From: Eurosta solidaginis
Lineage: Eukaryota > Arthropoda > Insecta > Diptera > Tephritidae
NCBI RefSeq assembly: GCF_040869045.1
Contig: NC_090323.1
Location: 263,690,392-263,754,391 of the forward strand
DNA length: 64,000 nt
Direction of reading: 5' to 3'
The notes beneath the pieces were generated by a model. It had not been told where the DNA came from and did not search any database. It saw only the letters and a list, made by a program, of their open reading frames with translations. The stretch's first letter is position 1, and every line of letters begins with the position of its first letter. Positions 33,111-42,675 of the stretch are shown here, one piece after another. A program made the translations under genes and the position numbers.

Positions 33111-33781
33111 TGTTACGAATATTAGCAAAACTAAGGAGTGCTGCCAGCTCTAAGCCGATCTAAGCAGTGACGTGAATGCACATCAATAATTCAATCATTA
33201 TGTATCTACATAAACGAATCAATAATTGCGTCTACACATATGTACACATTCCGACGAGCAACATTTACATACAAGGCAGCGAGAGATGAGATGTCACACA
33301 CCGATGAATTTACTTATACGCTTATGTGTGTGCGGGAGACTGTAAACTACAAACACATGCATATACCTTATCTGAGTTGTCACAAGAGAGAGCAATAATT
33401 TGTGCACGTAGTTGTGGCTGGCGATTTTGTAGCCGAAACAACTAGTAACTTCTGGAAATCGAAGAGCCTAGAAGTATGCAGCGTAAACTATAAAAGCGAT
33501 GCAGGCGAGTAAGAAGTAATTCAGTTTGATTTGAATTGTCAAGCAGTTACGAGTAAGACGATATCTAGCGAGCAATAGCACTATTATTTTGAAAGTCAGT
33601 TTCCTTTAAGATATCAGTTTGGTTATTAAGCTATTCGTTGCACAGTTTGAGTGTTATTGTGAAGTATTTTAATAAAGGCCATTTTTCCGTTATTCAATAT
33701 TGGAGTTATTTATTCAACAGTTTAGCTATACGATCCTAGCAAAAGGGCAAATAAGAGGATTTGCAAGTAAAAATCGTTACA
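33111..33781 (+). repeat. 5' LTR, copy 1
   Basis: 671 bp. Contains a TATA box (TATAAAAG, 33489-33496) and a poly(A) signal AATAAA at 33671-33676, so promoter, R region and terminator can be placed within the LTR. Confidence 0.95.
33489..33496 (+). promoter_or_regulatory. TATA box in LTR, copy 1
   Basis: TATAAAAG; the matching position is conserved in both LTRs and, as TTATAGT-flanked TATAAAAG in reverse, in copy 2. Transcription would start about 25-30 bp downstream. Confidence 0.65.
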
Positions 33782-33783
33782 AT

Positions 33784-33798
33784 TGGTGTCAGAAGAGG
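33784..33798 (+). promoter_or_regulatory. Primer-binding site, copy 1 (tRNA-Leu-like)
   Basis: TGGTGTCAGAAGAGG begins two bases after the LTR. Its first 12 bases match the complement of the tRNA-Leu 3' end; the following bases deviate. Confidence 0.75.
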
Positions 33799-33832
33799 AA
33801 TTGTTGAATAAATTCCAGAGGACAACAACGAC

Positions 33833-36289
33833 ATGGCAAAGTTCAGTGAATTGAAGATCCAGCAACTAAAGAAGGAGTTGGAGAGCCGTGGATTGAATAC
33901 AAGCGGCGTTAAACTTGAACTTCAGGCACGGCTACGAGAGGCAATGGAAGCGGAAGGAATTGATGTGGAAAAGTATGACTTTCATCTTGATGGCGAGGAA
34001 GTAACAAAAGTTGAAGAGAAAAACGAAACATCGCAGACAGTTACGAGCACAGACTTGAACATGATTTTGGCTGCAATATCTGCTCAAACATCGACAATGT
34101 CATCACAACTAGAATCGCAGGAGACACGCATAACATCCAAGATTGAAGCACAAGAAACGCGTATGTCAGAAATGTCGACACAGATAACATCGAAGATTGA
34201 AGCACAAGAAACGCGAATGTCAGAAATGTCGACACAGATTACATCCAAGATGGAAACGCAATTGGAAGAACAGAAGACATATATGGCATCCCAACTGGAA
34301 ACGCAGGAGACACGCATAACATCAAAGATGGAAGAACAAGAGGAGCGCTTATCATTGCAGGTGGCACAAATGTCTTCACAATTAGAAGCACAGGAAGCAA
34401 GGGTAACATCAAAGCTGGAAGCGCAGGATGCAAAAATCGCTCAATTTCAGGCAGAAGTCGATGATTTGAAGGGTCGTATGGAGCAGTTACAATTAAATCG
34501 TCCAGCAGTTTCAGCGAGTAATCCAAAGGTAAAGACACCATCCTTTGACGGTTCTGTTCCTTTTCAGGTCTTTAAGCTACAGTTTGAGAAGACCGCGGCA
34601 GCTAACAACTGGAATGCTGAAGATAAAGTTGCAACTCTGTTCGTGGCATTGAAAGGGCCAGCAGCCGAAATCCTACAGACGATTCCCGAAGGAGAGCGGA
34701 ACAACTATGAAGCATTGATGGCCGCTGTCGAGAGAAGTTATGGAAGCGAGCATAGAAAACAGATATTCCAAATTGAGTTGCAAAACCGCTACCAAAAAGC
34801 TAACGAGACTTTGCAGGAGTTTGCTTCGGACATTGAAAGATTGGCTCATCTTGCAAATGCGGATGCACCCGTGGAATACACTGAAAGGGTAAAGATTCAG
34901 AGCTTTATAAATGGCATACGGGACGTCGAAACAAAGCGAGCTACATACGCAAACCCAAAACCAACATTCGCAGAAACGGTGTCACAAGCTCTGATTCAGG
35001 AAACAGCGTCGCTTCTGTGTAAGCCAGTTTTCAAAGCACGCCGTGTGGAAGTAGAAAGGCCAGAGTGGGTAGAAACAATTTTGGAAGCACTGAAGGGATC
35101 TCAACAGAAGAATGCCGGAGTTATTAAATGTCTCAAGTGCGGCAACCCAGGTCACATTGCACGTCATTGCGATCTTGGTCCTAATAGTTCCAACAATGTG
35201 GGTGGCCGTAAACGCAAAGCTGGAGGAGATGAGCAAGAGCGAGTAAGAGGTAGAGAGCTAGATCCAGCTATTGAATGCCCTGTGATATCTGTGTCGCAAA
35301 TTGGAAGGAAATCAAGCAGTCTTACCGTCAGAGGGAATGTGGATGGCAAAGAACGAATACTGACTGTAGATACGGGCGCATCTCATTCCTTGATCCGATC
35401 TGACTTGGTCAACAGGAGAGTAAAACCGTTACCTGGAGCAAAGTTGCGTACGGTCACTGGCGAGTATAACCAAGTTCAGGGAGAAGTGATATGTGAAGTA
35501 TTGATTGGGAAGGTCATGGTCCTACACAAATTTGTTGTGGCGGAGATTGTTGATGAAGTTATATTGGGAGTAGATTTCTTGGTTGACCATGACATCAAGA
35601 TCGATATGCAGAGAAGGGTGATGCATTATGAGAACCAAGATGTGCCACTTAACTTCAGTTTGGAAAAAGGGTTCAGCAGTAAGCGAGTGCTGGTCGAGGA
35701 GATTCGACAGAGACCACGAAAGTCAAGGAAAGTAGATCGAGCAAAGGTTGATGGATCGAATGTGCCAAATAAAGCGAAATTAAAAGTACCTGCGAGGAAA
35801 AGACCGGCATCAACAAACCCTAATGGACGCGCTAAATTCACTGAAAGAATTTTTCAGAAAGAATGCAAGGATGATTTCAAGCCAGCGCGCACTTTTGTTG
35901 GGAAACGTCGGAACGATACTGAGTATGTGAAGCCAATCCGTCAAGAACAAGCTCTACAAAGTAGTTCTTCATTGGCCAAGCAACAGAATGCGAGAGAACG
36001 ATCCAGAATAATGAGTAGTAAGATGGAACACAGGTACGACAGGGAAAATAATTCGGAAGGTTTCCGGAATGGAGATTTGGTACTGTTAAACAACCCTCAC
36101 CGGCGGAAAGGTGTCCCAGCCCAATTTCGGTGCAGTTGGGAAGGCACGTACAAGATTGTGAAGAAGCTCAGTGATACCATCTACCGCATACAAAGCATTG
36201 AGAAACCACGGAGTAGAAGAGTGGTACATTTGGCGATGCTAGCAGCGTTTAGATCGAGAGATTTGTCTGATCGGGACGATCAGACTTAG
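33833..36289 (+). CDS. Gag-protease polyprotein with SAP-like N-terminus and integrase C-tail
   Basis: 818 codons, uninterrupted. Residues 4-37 ('LKIQQLKKELESRGLNTSG...LQARL') fit the SAP helix-turn-helix motif that binds A/T-rich DNA. Residues about 60-225 form a long coiled coil with repeats of 'QETRMSEMSTQITSK'. A Gag capsid-like region follows (about 230-400), then one CCHC knuckle (CLKCGNPGHIARHC, about 432-445) and a retropepsin with VDTGAS near 512-517 and 'ILGVDFL' further on. After a basic linker the last 75 residues ('GDLVLL.NPHRRKG', 'CSWEGTYKIVKKL') are the C-terminal tail normally found at the end of gypsy Pol. The polymerase and integrase catalytic parts are absent. The product could form particles and self-process but would need reverse transcription and integration in trans. 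Confidence 0.93.
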   Translation: MAKFSELKIQQLKKELESRGLNTSGVKLELQARLREAMEAEGIDVEKYDFHLDGEEVTKVEEKNETSQTVTSTDLNMILAAISAQTSTMSSQLESQETRITSKIEAQETRMSEMSTQITSKIEAQETRMSEMSTQITSKMETQLEEQKTYMASQLETQETRITSKMEEQEERLSLQVAQMSSQLEAQEARVTSKLEAQDAKIAQFQAEVDDLKGRMEQLQLNRPAVSASNPKVKTPSFDGSVPFQVFKLQFEKTAAANNWNAEDKVATLFVALKGPAAEILQTIPEGERNNYEALMAAVERSYGSEHRKQIFQIELQNRYQKANETLQEFASDIERLAHLANADAPVEYTERVKIQSFINGIRDVETKRATYANPKPTFAETVSQALIQETASLLCKPVFKARRVEVERPEWVETILEALKGSQQKNAGVIKCLKCGNPGHIARHCDLGPNSSNNVGGRKRKAGGDEQERVRGRELDPAIECPVISVSQIGRKSSSLTVRGNVDGKERILTVDTGASHSLIRSDLVNRRVKPLPGAKLRTVTGEYNQVQGEVICEVLIGKVMVLHKFVVAEIVDEVILGVDFLVDHDIKIDMQRRVMHYENQDVPLNFSLEKGFSSKRVLVEEIRQRPRKSRKVDRAKVDGSNVPNKAKLKVPARKRPASTNPNGRAKFTERIFQKECKDDFKPARTFVGKRRNDTEYVKPIRQEQALQSSSSLAKQQNARERSRIMSSKMEHRYDRENNSEGFRNGDLVLLNNPHRRKGVPAQFRCSWEGTYKIVKKLSDTIYRIQSIEKPRSRRVVHLAMLAAFRSRDLSDRDDQT

Positions 36290-36300
36290 GTGGAGGGCAG
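36287..36300 (+). promoter_or_regulatory. Polypurine tract, copy 1
   Basis: 'aggtggagggcag' abuts the 3' LTR and overlaps the stop codon of the ORF. Confidence 0.75.
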
Positions 36301-36971
36301 TGTTACGAATATTAGCAAAACTAAGGAGTGCTGCCAGCTCTAAGCCGATCTAAGCAGTGACGTGAATGCACATCAATAATTCAATCATTATGTATCTACA
36401 TAAACGAATCAATAATTGCGTCTACACATATGTACACATTCCGACGAGCAACATTAACATACAAGGCAGCGAGAGATGAGATGTCACACACCGATGAATT
36501 TACTTATACGCTTATGTGTGTGCGGGAGACTGTAAACTACAAACACATGCATATACCTTATCTGAGTTGTCACAAGAGAGAGCAATAATTTGTGCACGTA
36601 GTTGTGGCTGGCGATTTTGTAGCCGAAACAACTAGTAACTTCTGGAAATCGAAGAGCCTAGAAGTATGCAGCGTAAACTATAAAAGCGATGCAGGCGAGT
36701 AAGAAGTAATTCAGTTTGATTTGAATTGTCAAGCAGTTACGAGTAAGACGATATCTAGCGAGCAATAGCACTATTATTTTGAAAGTCAGTTTCCTTTAAG
36801 ATATCAGTTTGGTTATTAAGCTATTCGTTGCACAGTTTGAGTGTTATTGTGAAGTATTTTAATAAAGGCCATTTTTCCGTTATTCAATATTGGAGTTATT
36901 TATTCAACAGTTTAGCGATACGATCCTAGCAAAAGGGCAAATAAGAGGATTTGCAAGTAAAAATCGTTACA
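36301..36971 (+). repeat. 3' LTR, copy 1
   Basis: 671 bp, two substitutions relative to 33111-33781 (one in 'acattaacat', one in 'tttagcgata'). Confidence 0.95.
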
Positions 36972-37118
36972 ATATATATCATGAAATTCCTCAACATACA
37001 ACATGGTAAAGCTTTGTAATTTTTATAGAGATGTGATATTCAATTATAGTGGATATTAATGTGGATAAACGGCAAATAAACACGTAAGCGTTATTCTTAT
37101 TCATCCATATATATATAT

Positions 37119-37786
37119 TGTAACGAATTTCCTGCAAATCCTCTTATTTGCCCTTTTGCTAGGATCGTACCGCTAAACTGTCGAATAAATAACTCCAATA
37201 TTGAATAATGGAAAAATGGCCTTTATTAAAATACTCCACAATAACACTCAAACTGTGCAACGAATAGCTTAATAACCAAACTGATAGCTTAAAGAAACTG
37301 ACTTCCAAAATAATAGTGCTATTGCTCGCTAGATATCGTCTTACTCGTAACTGCTTGACAATTCAAATCAAACTGAATTACTTCTTACTCGCTGGCGCCG
37401 CTTTTATAGTTTACGCTGCATACTTATAGGCTCTTCGATTTCCAGAACTTACTAGTTGTTTCGGCTACAAAATCGCCAGCCACAACTACGTGCACAAATT
37501 ATTGCTCACTCTTGTGACAACTCAGATAAGGTATATGCATGTGTTTGTAGTTTACAGTCTCCCGCACACACATAAGCGTATAAGTAAATTCATCGGTGTG
37601 TGACATCTCATCTCTTGCTGCCTTGTATGTAAATGTTGCTCGTCGGAATGTGTACATATGTGTAGACGCAATTATTTATTCGTTTAAGTAGATACATAAT
37701 GATTGAATTATTGATGTGCATTCACGTCACTGCTTAGATCGGCTTAGAGCTGGCAGCACTCCTTAGTTTTGCTAATATTCGTAACA
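37119..37786 (-). repeat. 3' LTR, copy 2
   Basis: On the plus strand starts TGTAACGAATTTCCTGCAAA and ends ATTCGTAACA. Three substitutions separate it from 40321-40988. Confidence 0.95.
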
Positions 37787-37800
37787 CTGCCCTCCACCTA
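37787..37800 (-). promoter_or_regulatory. Polypurine tract, copy 2
   Basis: Reads TAGGTGGAGGGCAG on the minus strand, identical in form to that of copy 1, including overlap with the stop codon. Confidence 0.75.
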
Positions 37801-40269
37801 AGTCTGATCGTCCCGTTCAGACAAATCTCTCGATCTAAACGCTGCTGGCATCGCCAAATGTACCACTCTTCTACTCCGTGGTTTCTCAATGCTTTGTATG
37901 CGGTAGATGGTATCACTGAGCTTCTTCACAATCTTGTACGGGCCTTCCCAACTGCACCGAAATTTGGATGGAACAACTTTCCGCCGGTGAGGGTTGTATA
38001 ACAGTACCAAATCTCCCGCCAAGAAACTTTTCGAATTATTGTTCTCATGGTACCTGTGTTTCATCGTACCACTCAATACCCTGGTTCGTTCCTTTACACT
38101 CTGTTGTTTGGCCGATGAACTACTTCGTAGAGCTTGCGCTGGACGGATTTGCTTTGCATAATCAGTATCGTTCCCACGTTTCCCCACAGTAGTGCGCTCT
38201 GGATTGAAACTACCCTCGCATTCCTTCTCGAAAATTTGTTGCTTCATTTTCCTGCGTCTTTTAGGTTTTGTCAATGCCAGTGTTTCTCTCGCAGGTACTT
38301 TTGATTTTGATTTATTTGGCCCATTCGATCTATCAACCTTTGCCTTCGACTTTCGTGGTCTTTGTCGATTCTTTTCCACCAGTACCCGATTACTGCTGAA
38401 CCCTTTTTCCAAACTACAGTTAAGTGGTATGTCCTGGTTCTTATAGCGCATAATTTTTCTCCGCATATCGATCCTGATGTCATGGTCAACCAAGAAGTCC
38501 ACTCCCAATATGACTTCATCAACGATCTCTGCCACAACGAATTTGTGTAGAACCATGACCTTGCCAATTAGGACTTCACATATTACTTCTCCCTGAACTT
38601 GGTTATATTCGCCTGTGACCGTACGCAACCTCGCTCCAGGTAATGACTTTATTCCCCTGTAGACCAAATCAGATCGAATCAAGGAATGAGATGCCCCCGT
38701 ATCTACAGTCAGTACACGCTCTTTACCATCCACATTCCCTCTGATGGTAAGACTGCTCGATTTTCTACCAATTTGCAACACAGATATCACAGGACATTCA
38801 ACAGCCGGGGCAAGTTTTCGTTCTTTACTTTCGACACGCTCTTGCTCATTTCCGCCAGCTTTGCGTTTACGGCCACCCACATTGTTGGAACTATTAGGAC
38901 CAAGATCGCAATGACGTGCAATGTGACCTGGGTTGCCGCACTTGAAACATTTAATAACTGCGGCATTCTTCTGTTGAGATCCCTTTAGTGCTTCCAAAAT
39001 TGTGTCTACCCACTCTGGCCTTTCTACTTCCACACGGCGTGCTTTGAAGACTGGCTTACACAAAAGCGACGCTGTTTCCTGAATCAGAGCATGCGATACC
39101 GTTTCTGCGAATGTGGGTTTTGGGTTTGCATATGTCGCTCGTTTCGTTTCTACGTCCCGTATGCCGTTTATAAAACTCTGGATTTTTACCCTCTCGGTGT
39201 ATTCCACAGGTCCGTCCGCATTTGCGAGATGAGCCAACCTTTCAACATCCGAGGCAAACTCCTGCAAAGTCTCATCCGCTCTTTGGTGACGGTTTTGCAA
39301 CTCAATTTGGAATATCTGCTTCCTATGCTCGCTTCCATAACGTCGTTCTACAGCAGCCATCAATGTTTCATAACTGTTCCGTTCGTACTCTGGAATCGTC
39401 TGTAAGATTTCCGCTGCAGGCCCTTTCAATGCCACGAACAGTGCAGCAACTTTATCTTCATCATTCCAGTTGTTCGCTGTCGACGTCTTCTCAAATTGGA
39501 GCTTAAATACCTGGAATGGAACAGAACCATCAAACGTTGGGGATTTTACCTTCGGATTACTCGCTGAAACTGCTGGACGATTTAATTGTAACTGCTCCAT
39601 ACGACCCTTCAAATCATCGACTTCTGCCTGAAATTGAGCGATTTTTGCATCCTGCGCTTCCAGCTTTGATGTTACCCTTGCTTCCTGTGCTTCTAACTGT
39701 GAAGACATTTGTGCCACCTGTAATGATAAGCGCTCCTCTTGTTCTTCCATCTTTGATGTTATGCGTGTCTCCTGCGATTCCAGTTGGGATGCCATATATG
39801 TCTTCTGTTCTACCAATTGCATTTCCATCTTGGATGTAATCTGTGTCGACATTTCTGACATTCGCGTTTCTTGTGCTTCAATCTTCGATGTTATTCGTGC
39901 CTCTTGGGATTCCATCTGTGATGACATATACGTTTTCTGTTCTTCTAGTTGAGATGCCAGTTGAGATGTTATATCTGTCTTTTGCGATTCCAGTTGAGAA
40001 GCCACTGTCGATGTTTGAGCAGATATTGCAGCCAAAATCATGTTCAAATCTGTGCTGGTAACCGTCTGCGATGTTTCGTTTTTCTCTTCAATTTTTGTTG
40101 TCTCCTCCCCATCAAGGTGAAAGACATACTCTTCCACATCAATTCCTTCTGCTTCCATTGCCTCTCGTAGCCGTGCCTGAAGTTCAAGTTTAACGCCGCT
40201 TGTATTCAATCCACGGGTCTCCAACTCCTTCTTTAGTTGCTGGATCTTCAATTCACCGAACTTTGCCAT
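37798..40269 (-). CDS. Gag-protease polyprotein with SAP-like N-terminus and integrase C-tail, copy 2
   Basis: 823 codons without a stop. It has the same order as the copy-1 product: SAP-like motif (residues 4-37), coiled coil with repeated 'SQLESQ...ITSKMEEQ' heptads (about 60-230), Gag domain, CCHC knuckle (CFKCGNPGHIARHC), retropepsin (VDTGAS), basic linker and integrase-type tail ('GDLVLLYNPHRRK', 'CSWEGPYKIVKKL'). The coiled-coil region differs from copy 1 by in-frame gain and loss of repeat units; the protease and tail are the best conserved. Retention of an intact frame in two diverged copies argues that the shortened protein is functional for the family. Confidence 0.93.
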   Translation of the reverse strand: MAKFGELKIQQLKKELETRGLNTSGVKLELQARLREAMEAEGIDVEEYVFHLDGEETTKIEEKNETSQTVTSTDLNMILAAISAQTSTVASQLESQKTDITSQLASQLEEQKTYMSSQMESQEARITSKIEAQETRMSEMSTQITSKMEMQLVEQKTYMASQLESQETRITSKMEEQEERLSLQVAQMSSQLEAQEARVTSKLEAQDAKIAQFQAEVDDLKGRMEQLQLNRPAVSASNPKVKSPTFDGSVPFQVFKLQFEKTSTANNWNDEDKVAALFVALKGPAAEILQTIPEYERNSYETLMAAVERRYGSEHRKQIFQIELQNRHQRADETLQEFASDVERLAHLANADGPVEYTERVKIQSFINGIRDVETKRATYANPKPTFAETVSHALIQETASLLCKPVFKARRVEVERPEWVDTILEALKGSQQKNAAVIKCFKCGNPGHIARHCDLGPNSSNNVGGRKRKAGGNEQERVESKERKLAPAVECPVISVLQIGRKSSSLTIRGNVDGKERVLTVDTGASHSLIRSDLVYRGIKSLPGARLRTVTGEYNQVQGEVICEVLIGKVMVLHKFVVAEIVDEVILGVDFLVDHDIRIDMRRKIMRYKNQDIPLNCSLEKGFSSNRVLVEKNRQRPRKSKAKVDRSNGPNKSKSKVPARETLALTKPKRRRKMKQQIFEKECEGSFNPERTTVGKRGNDTDYAKQIRPAQALRSSSSAKQQSVKERTRVLSGTMKHRYHENNNSKSFLAGDLVLLYNPHRRKVVPSKFRCSWEGPYKIVKKLSDTIYRIQSIEKPRSRRVVHLAMPAAFRSRDLSERDDQT

Positions 40270-40303
40270 GTCCTTGTTGTCCTTTGGAATTTATTCAACA
40301 ATT

Positions 40304-40318
40304 CCTCTTCTGACACCA
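40304..40318 (-). promoter_or_regulatory. Primer-binding site, copy 2
   Basis: Minus strand TGGTGTCAGAAGAGG, the same as in copy 1, two bases from the 5' LTR. Confidence 0.75.
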
Positions 40319-40320
40319 AT

Positions 40321-40988
40321 TGTAACGAATTTCCTGCAAATCCTCTTATTTGCCCTTTTGCTAGGATCGTATCGCTAAACTGTTGAATAAATAACTCCAA
40401 TATTGAATAATGGAAAAATGGCCTTTATTAAAATACTCCACAATAACACTCAAACTGTGCAACGAATAGCTTAATAACCAAACTGATAGCTTAAAGAAAC
40501 TGACTTCCAAAATAATAGTGCTATTGCTCGCTAGATATCGTCTTACTCGTAACTGCTTGACAATTCAAATCAAACTGAATTACTTCTTACTCGCTGGCGC
40601 CGCTTTTATAGTTTACGCTGCATACTTCTAGGCTCTTCGATTTCCAGAACTTACTAGTTGTTTCGGCTACAAAATCGCCAGCCACAACTACGTGCACAAA
40701 TTATTGCTCACTCTTGTGACAACTCAGATAAGGTATATGCATGTGTTTGTAGTTTACAGTCTCCCGCACACACATAAGCGTATAAGTAAATTCATCGGTG
40801 TGTGACATCTCATCTCTTGCTGCCTTGTATGTAAATGTTGCTCGTCGGAATGTGTACATATGTGTAGACGCAATTATTTATTCGTTTAAGTAGATACATA
40901 ATGATTGAATTATTGATGTGCATTCACGTCACTGCTTAGATCGGCTTAGAGCTGGCAGCACTCCTTAGTTTTGCTAATATTCGTAACA
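40321..40988 (-). repeat. 5' LTR, copy 2
   Basis: 668 bp; on the minus strand it carries TATAAAAG and AATAAA at positions equivalent to copy 1. Confidence 0.95.
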
Positions 40989-40992
40989 ATAT

Positions 40993-41340
40993 TAATTATA
41001 TATTATTATTATATATATATATTATTATTTTAAAGAATATTAAAAAAAAAATAATTCAATTCACCGCTTCAGGCGCCTGAACTTCTGAGCAATTTATTCT
41101 CCCCTTAATTTTTTCCCCTCTGCTTACCCTATAATTTGATTTTTATACAAATGTACATATAAAAGTTTATCAATTGTAACGTAATACAGAGGTACATATG
41201 TATTTCACAATTCGCTAATGATAAATTTGTTCACAGTTGTTTTTGTATTTCATGCCAAGTTTAACTTTTTCGCTAAATACGAATTCATTTCTAGCGTTAA
41301 AATTCACAGCTTAAAAGTTTTATACACTCTTTTGTTTCTG
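40993..41340. other. AT-rich spacer, no gene
   Basis: Starts with an (AT/ATT) microsatellite-like stretch (40989-41035). Nothing else is recognised. Confidence 0.5.
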
Positions 41341-41636
41341 TTAAATAAATAAAATAAATGTAAGGCGCTATAACCTCCAAAGAGATCTAAGGCCGAGCTT
41401 CTCTTCCAATTTGCGTCGTGCTCCTCTTGATTTTCCCTACAAATTGGCCGGACGGGACCCACATGTTTTATGCCGACTCCGAACGGTATCTGCAAAGCAG
41501 ATCAGTTTTCACTGAGAGCTTTTCATGGCAGAAATACACTCGGAGAGCTTGCCAAACACTGCCGAGGGGCGACCCCGCTTAGACAAATTTTCTTCTAATT
41601 GAAAAACCTTATTTCTAAAATTTCGCCCGGGGTGTG
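41341..41636 (-). mobile_element. 5'-truncated SINE (copy 3)
   Basis: Closely matches 29296-29590: 'gtaaggcgctataacctcc', 'gatctaaggccgagcttctc', 'tttgcgtcgtgctcctcttg', 'gaccccgcttagac', and 'tttcgcccggggtgtgaa'. It stops at the B-box part, so the tRNA-like head is missing. Confidence 0.88.
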
Positions 41637-42670
41637 AAAAAAAATTTTTAAATAAATTACATTAAAATTATAAAAATATGTTTTTTTCTTATTACTTGAA
41701 AATATATGTGGGTTTTTTTTTGAAAATTGTTTTCTGGAAGTATTCTGAACTTATTTTAGCTGCAAAGAAACAAAAAAATTTCCACAAGAAATTTGTTAAA
41801 AATGATAATAATAGTTAAAAGTAATTTCTCATACTTTAAGCCTGATATCTCTACTAAAATTCAAAAACACTATAGATATTAATACAGATCCTGAAATGTA
41901 CGTAAAATACATTTAAAGTAAGCCCAATATAACATTTTTTCTATAATTCTATCAGAGGCTATGAAGATTTTTTGGCCAAACCCTACATTCATATGGCAAG
42001 ATATCTATTTTGCAAAAGTCGGGCACTCGAAATCGGACTTACAGCTATGGTGTCTTCAAAAAGTTTTCTTAAAATCATATGCATATTACGTTTTTGCTAT
42101 ACTCCTGATGAAAAAATCCATCCATACAATTTGACCCGCTCTAATATGTATGTATTATGATTATAATACAAAATCAACGGAACATGGCAAGCGTGGGGTA
42201 GAGTCACGATTTCTTGACTTAAAATGCACTGGTTGAGTTTTGATCCACCAAATTTACTATCTTTATTTATTTAATCTACAAATTAATCAACTTACAGACC
42301 AGATGCATCCTACAGACTAGATATACAGATGGACACAATGCATATGTTCATACATATACATAAGTATAACTAGTTCAGAATTTACAAAATAGAATAGGTT
42401 TCAGCATATAAATTTAGAATCACATTTTGAAATGCTGTCGGAATGAATGTCACTCCAAGCACCAAAGTGTATTTTTTAGGAAGCTGGGAAATTTTTATCT
42501 TTGAATTCATGTTATACTTATTAAAATTTTGATTTCTTTACATGCCGGCGATAGCAAAATATATGTATATGTATATGTATAAATGATTGTTGAGCACGTT
42601 GTCGGAATGGACGGGATTTCGAGCAAGAAATGATCTGATTACGATCTATACTAATAGTGCACAATTATTA
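41637..42670. other. No gene seen
   Basis: AT-rich, microsatellite-like words (catatgtatatgtatatg, 42555-42580). The frame 41972-42160 has no motif. Confidence 0.4.
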
Positions 42671-42675
42671 ACAAG

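Larger units (their letters stand above)
33111..36971 (+). mobile_element. Non-autonomous Gag-PR LTR retrotransposon, copy 1
   Basis: 3861 bp, bounded by 671-bp LTRs starting TGTTACGAAT and ending CGTTACA, with the 4-bp target duplication ATAT on each side (33107-33110, 36972-36975). The two LTRs differ at only two positions, so insertion is very recent. A primer site, one long ORF and a polypurine tract fill the inside. The ORF joins Gag and protease straight to the C-terminal end of an integrase; RT, RNase H and integrase core are missing. Copy 2 at 37119-40988 has the same architecture. Confidence 0.95.
37119..40988 (-). mobile_element. Non-autonomous Gag-PR LTR retrotransposon, copy 2
   Basis: Inverted relative to copy 1, which ends 147 bp to the left. 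The 668-bp LTRs (37119-37786, 40321-40988) differ at three positions I can count, and ATAT flanks both sides (37115-37118, 40989-40992). It has the same single ORF and lacks the same pol regions, but its sequence differs from copy 1 throughout (coding roughly nine-tenths alike by eye), so it comes from a separate lineage of the same short family rather than a local duplication. Confidence 0.95.

Noticed and set aside
33833..36289. Domesticated Gag gene of the host
   Set aside because: Flanking LTRs, primer site, polypurine tract, target duplicates and a second copy show a recent mobile element, not a fixed host gene.
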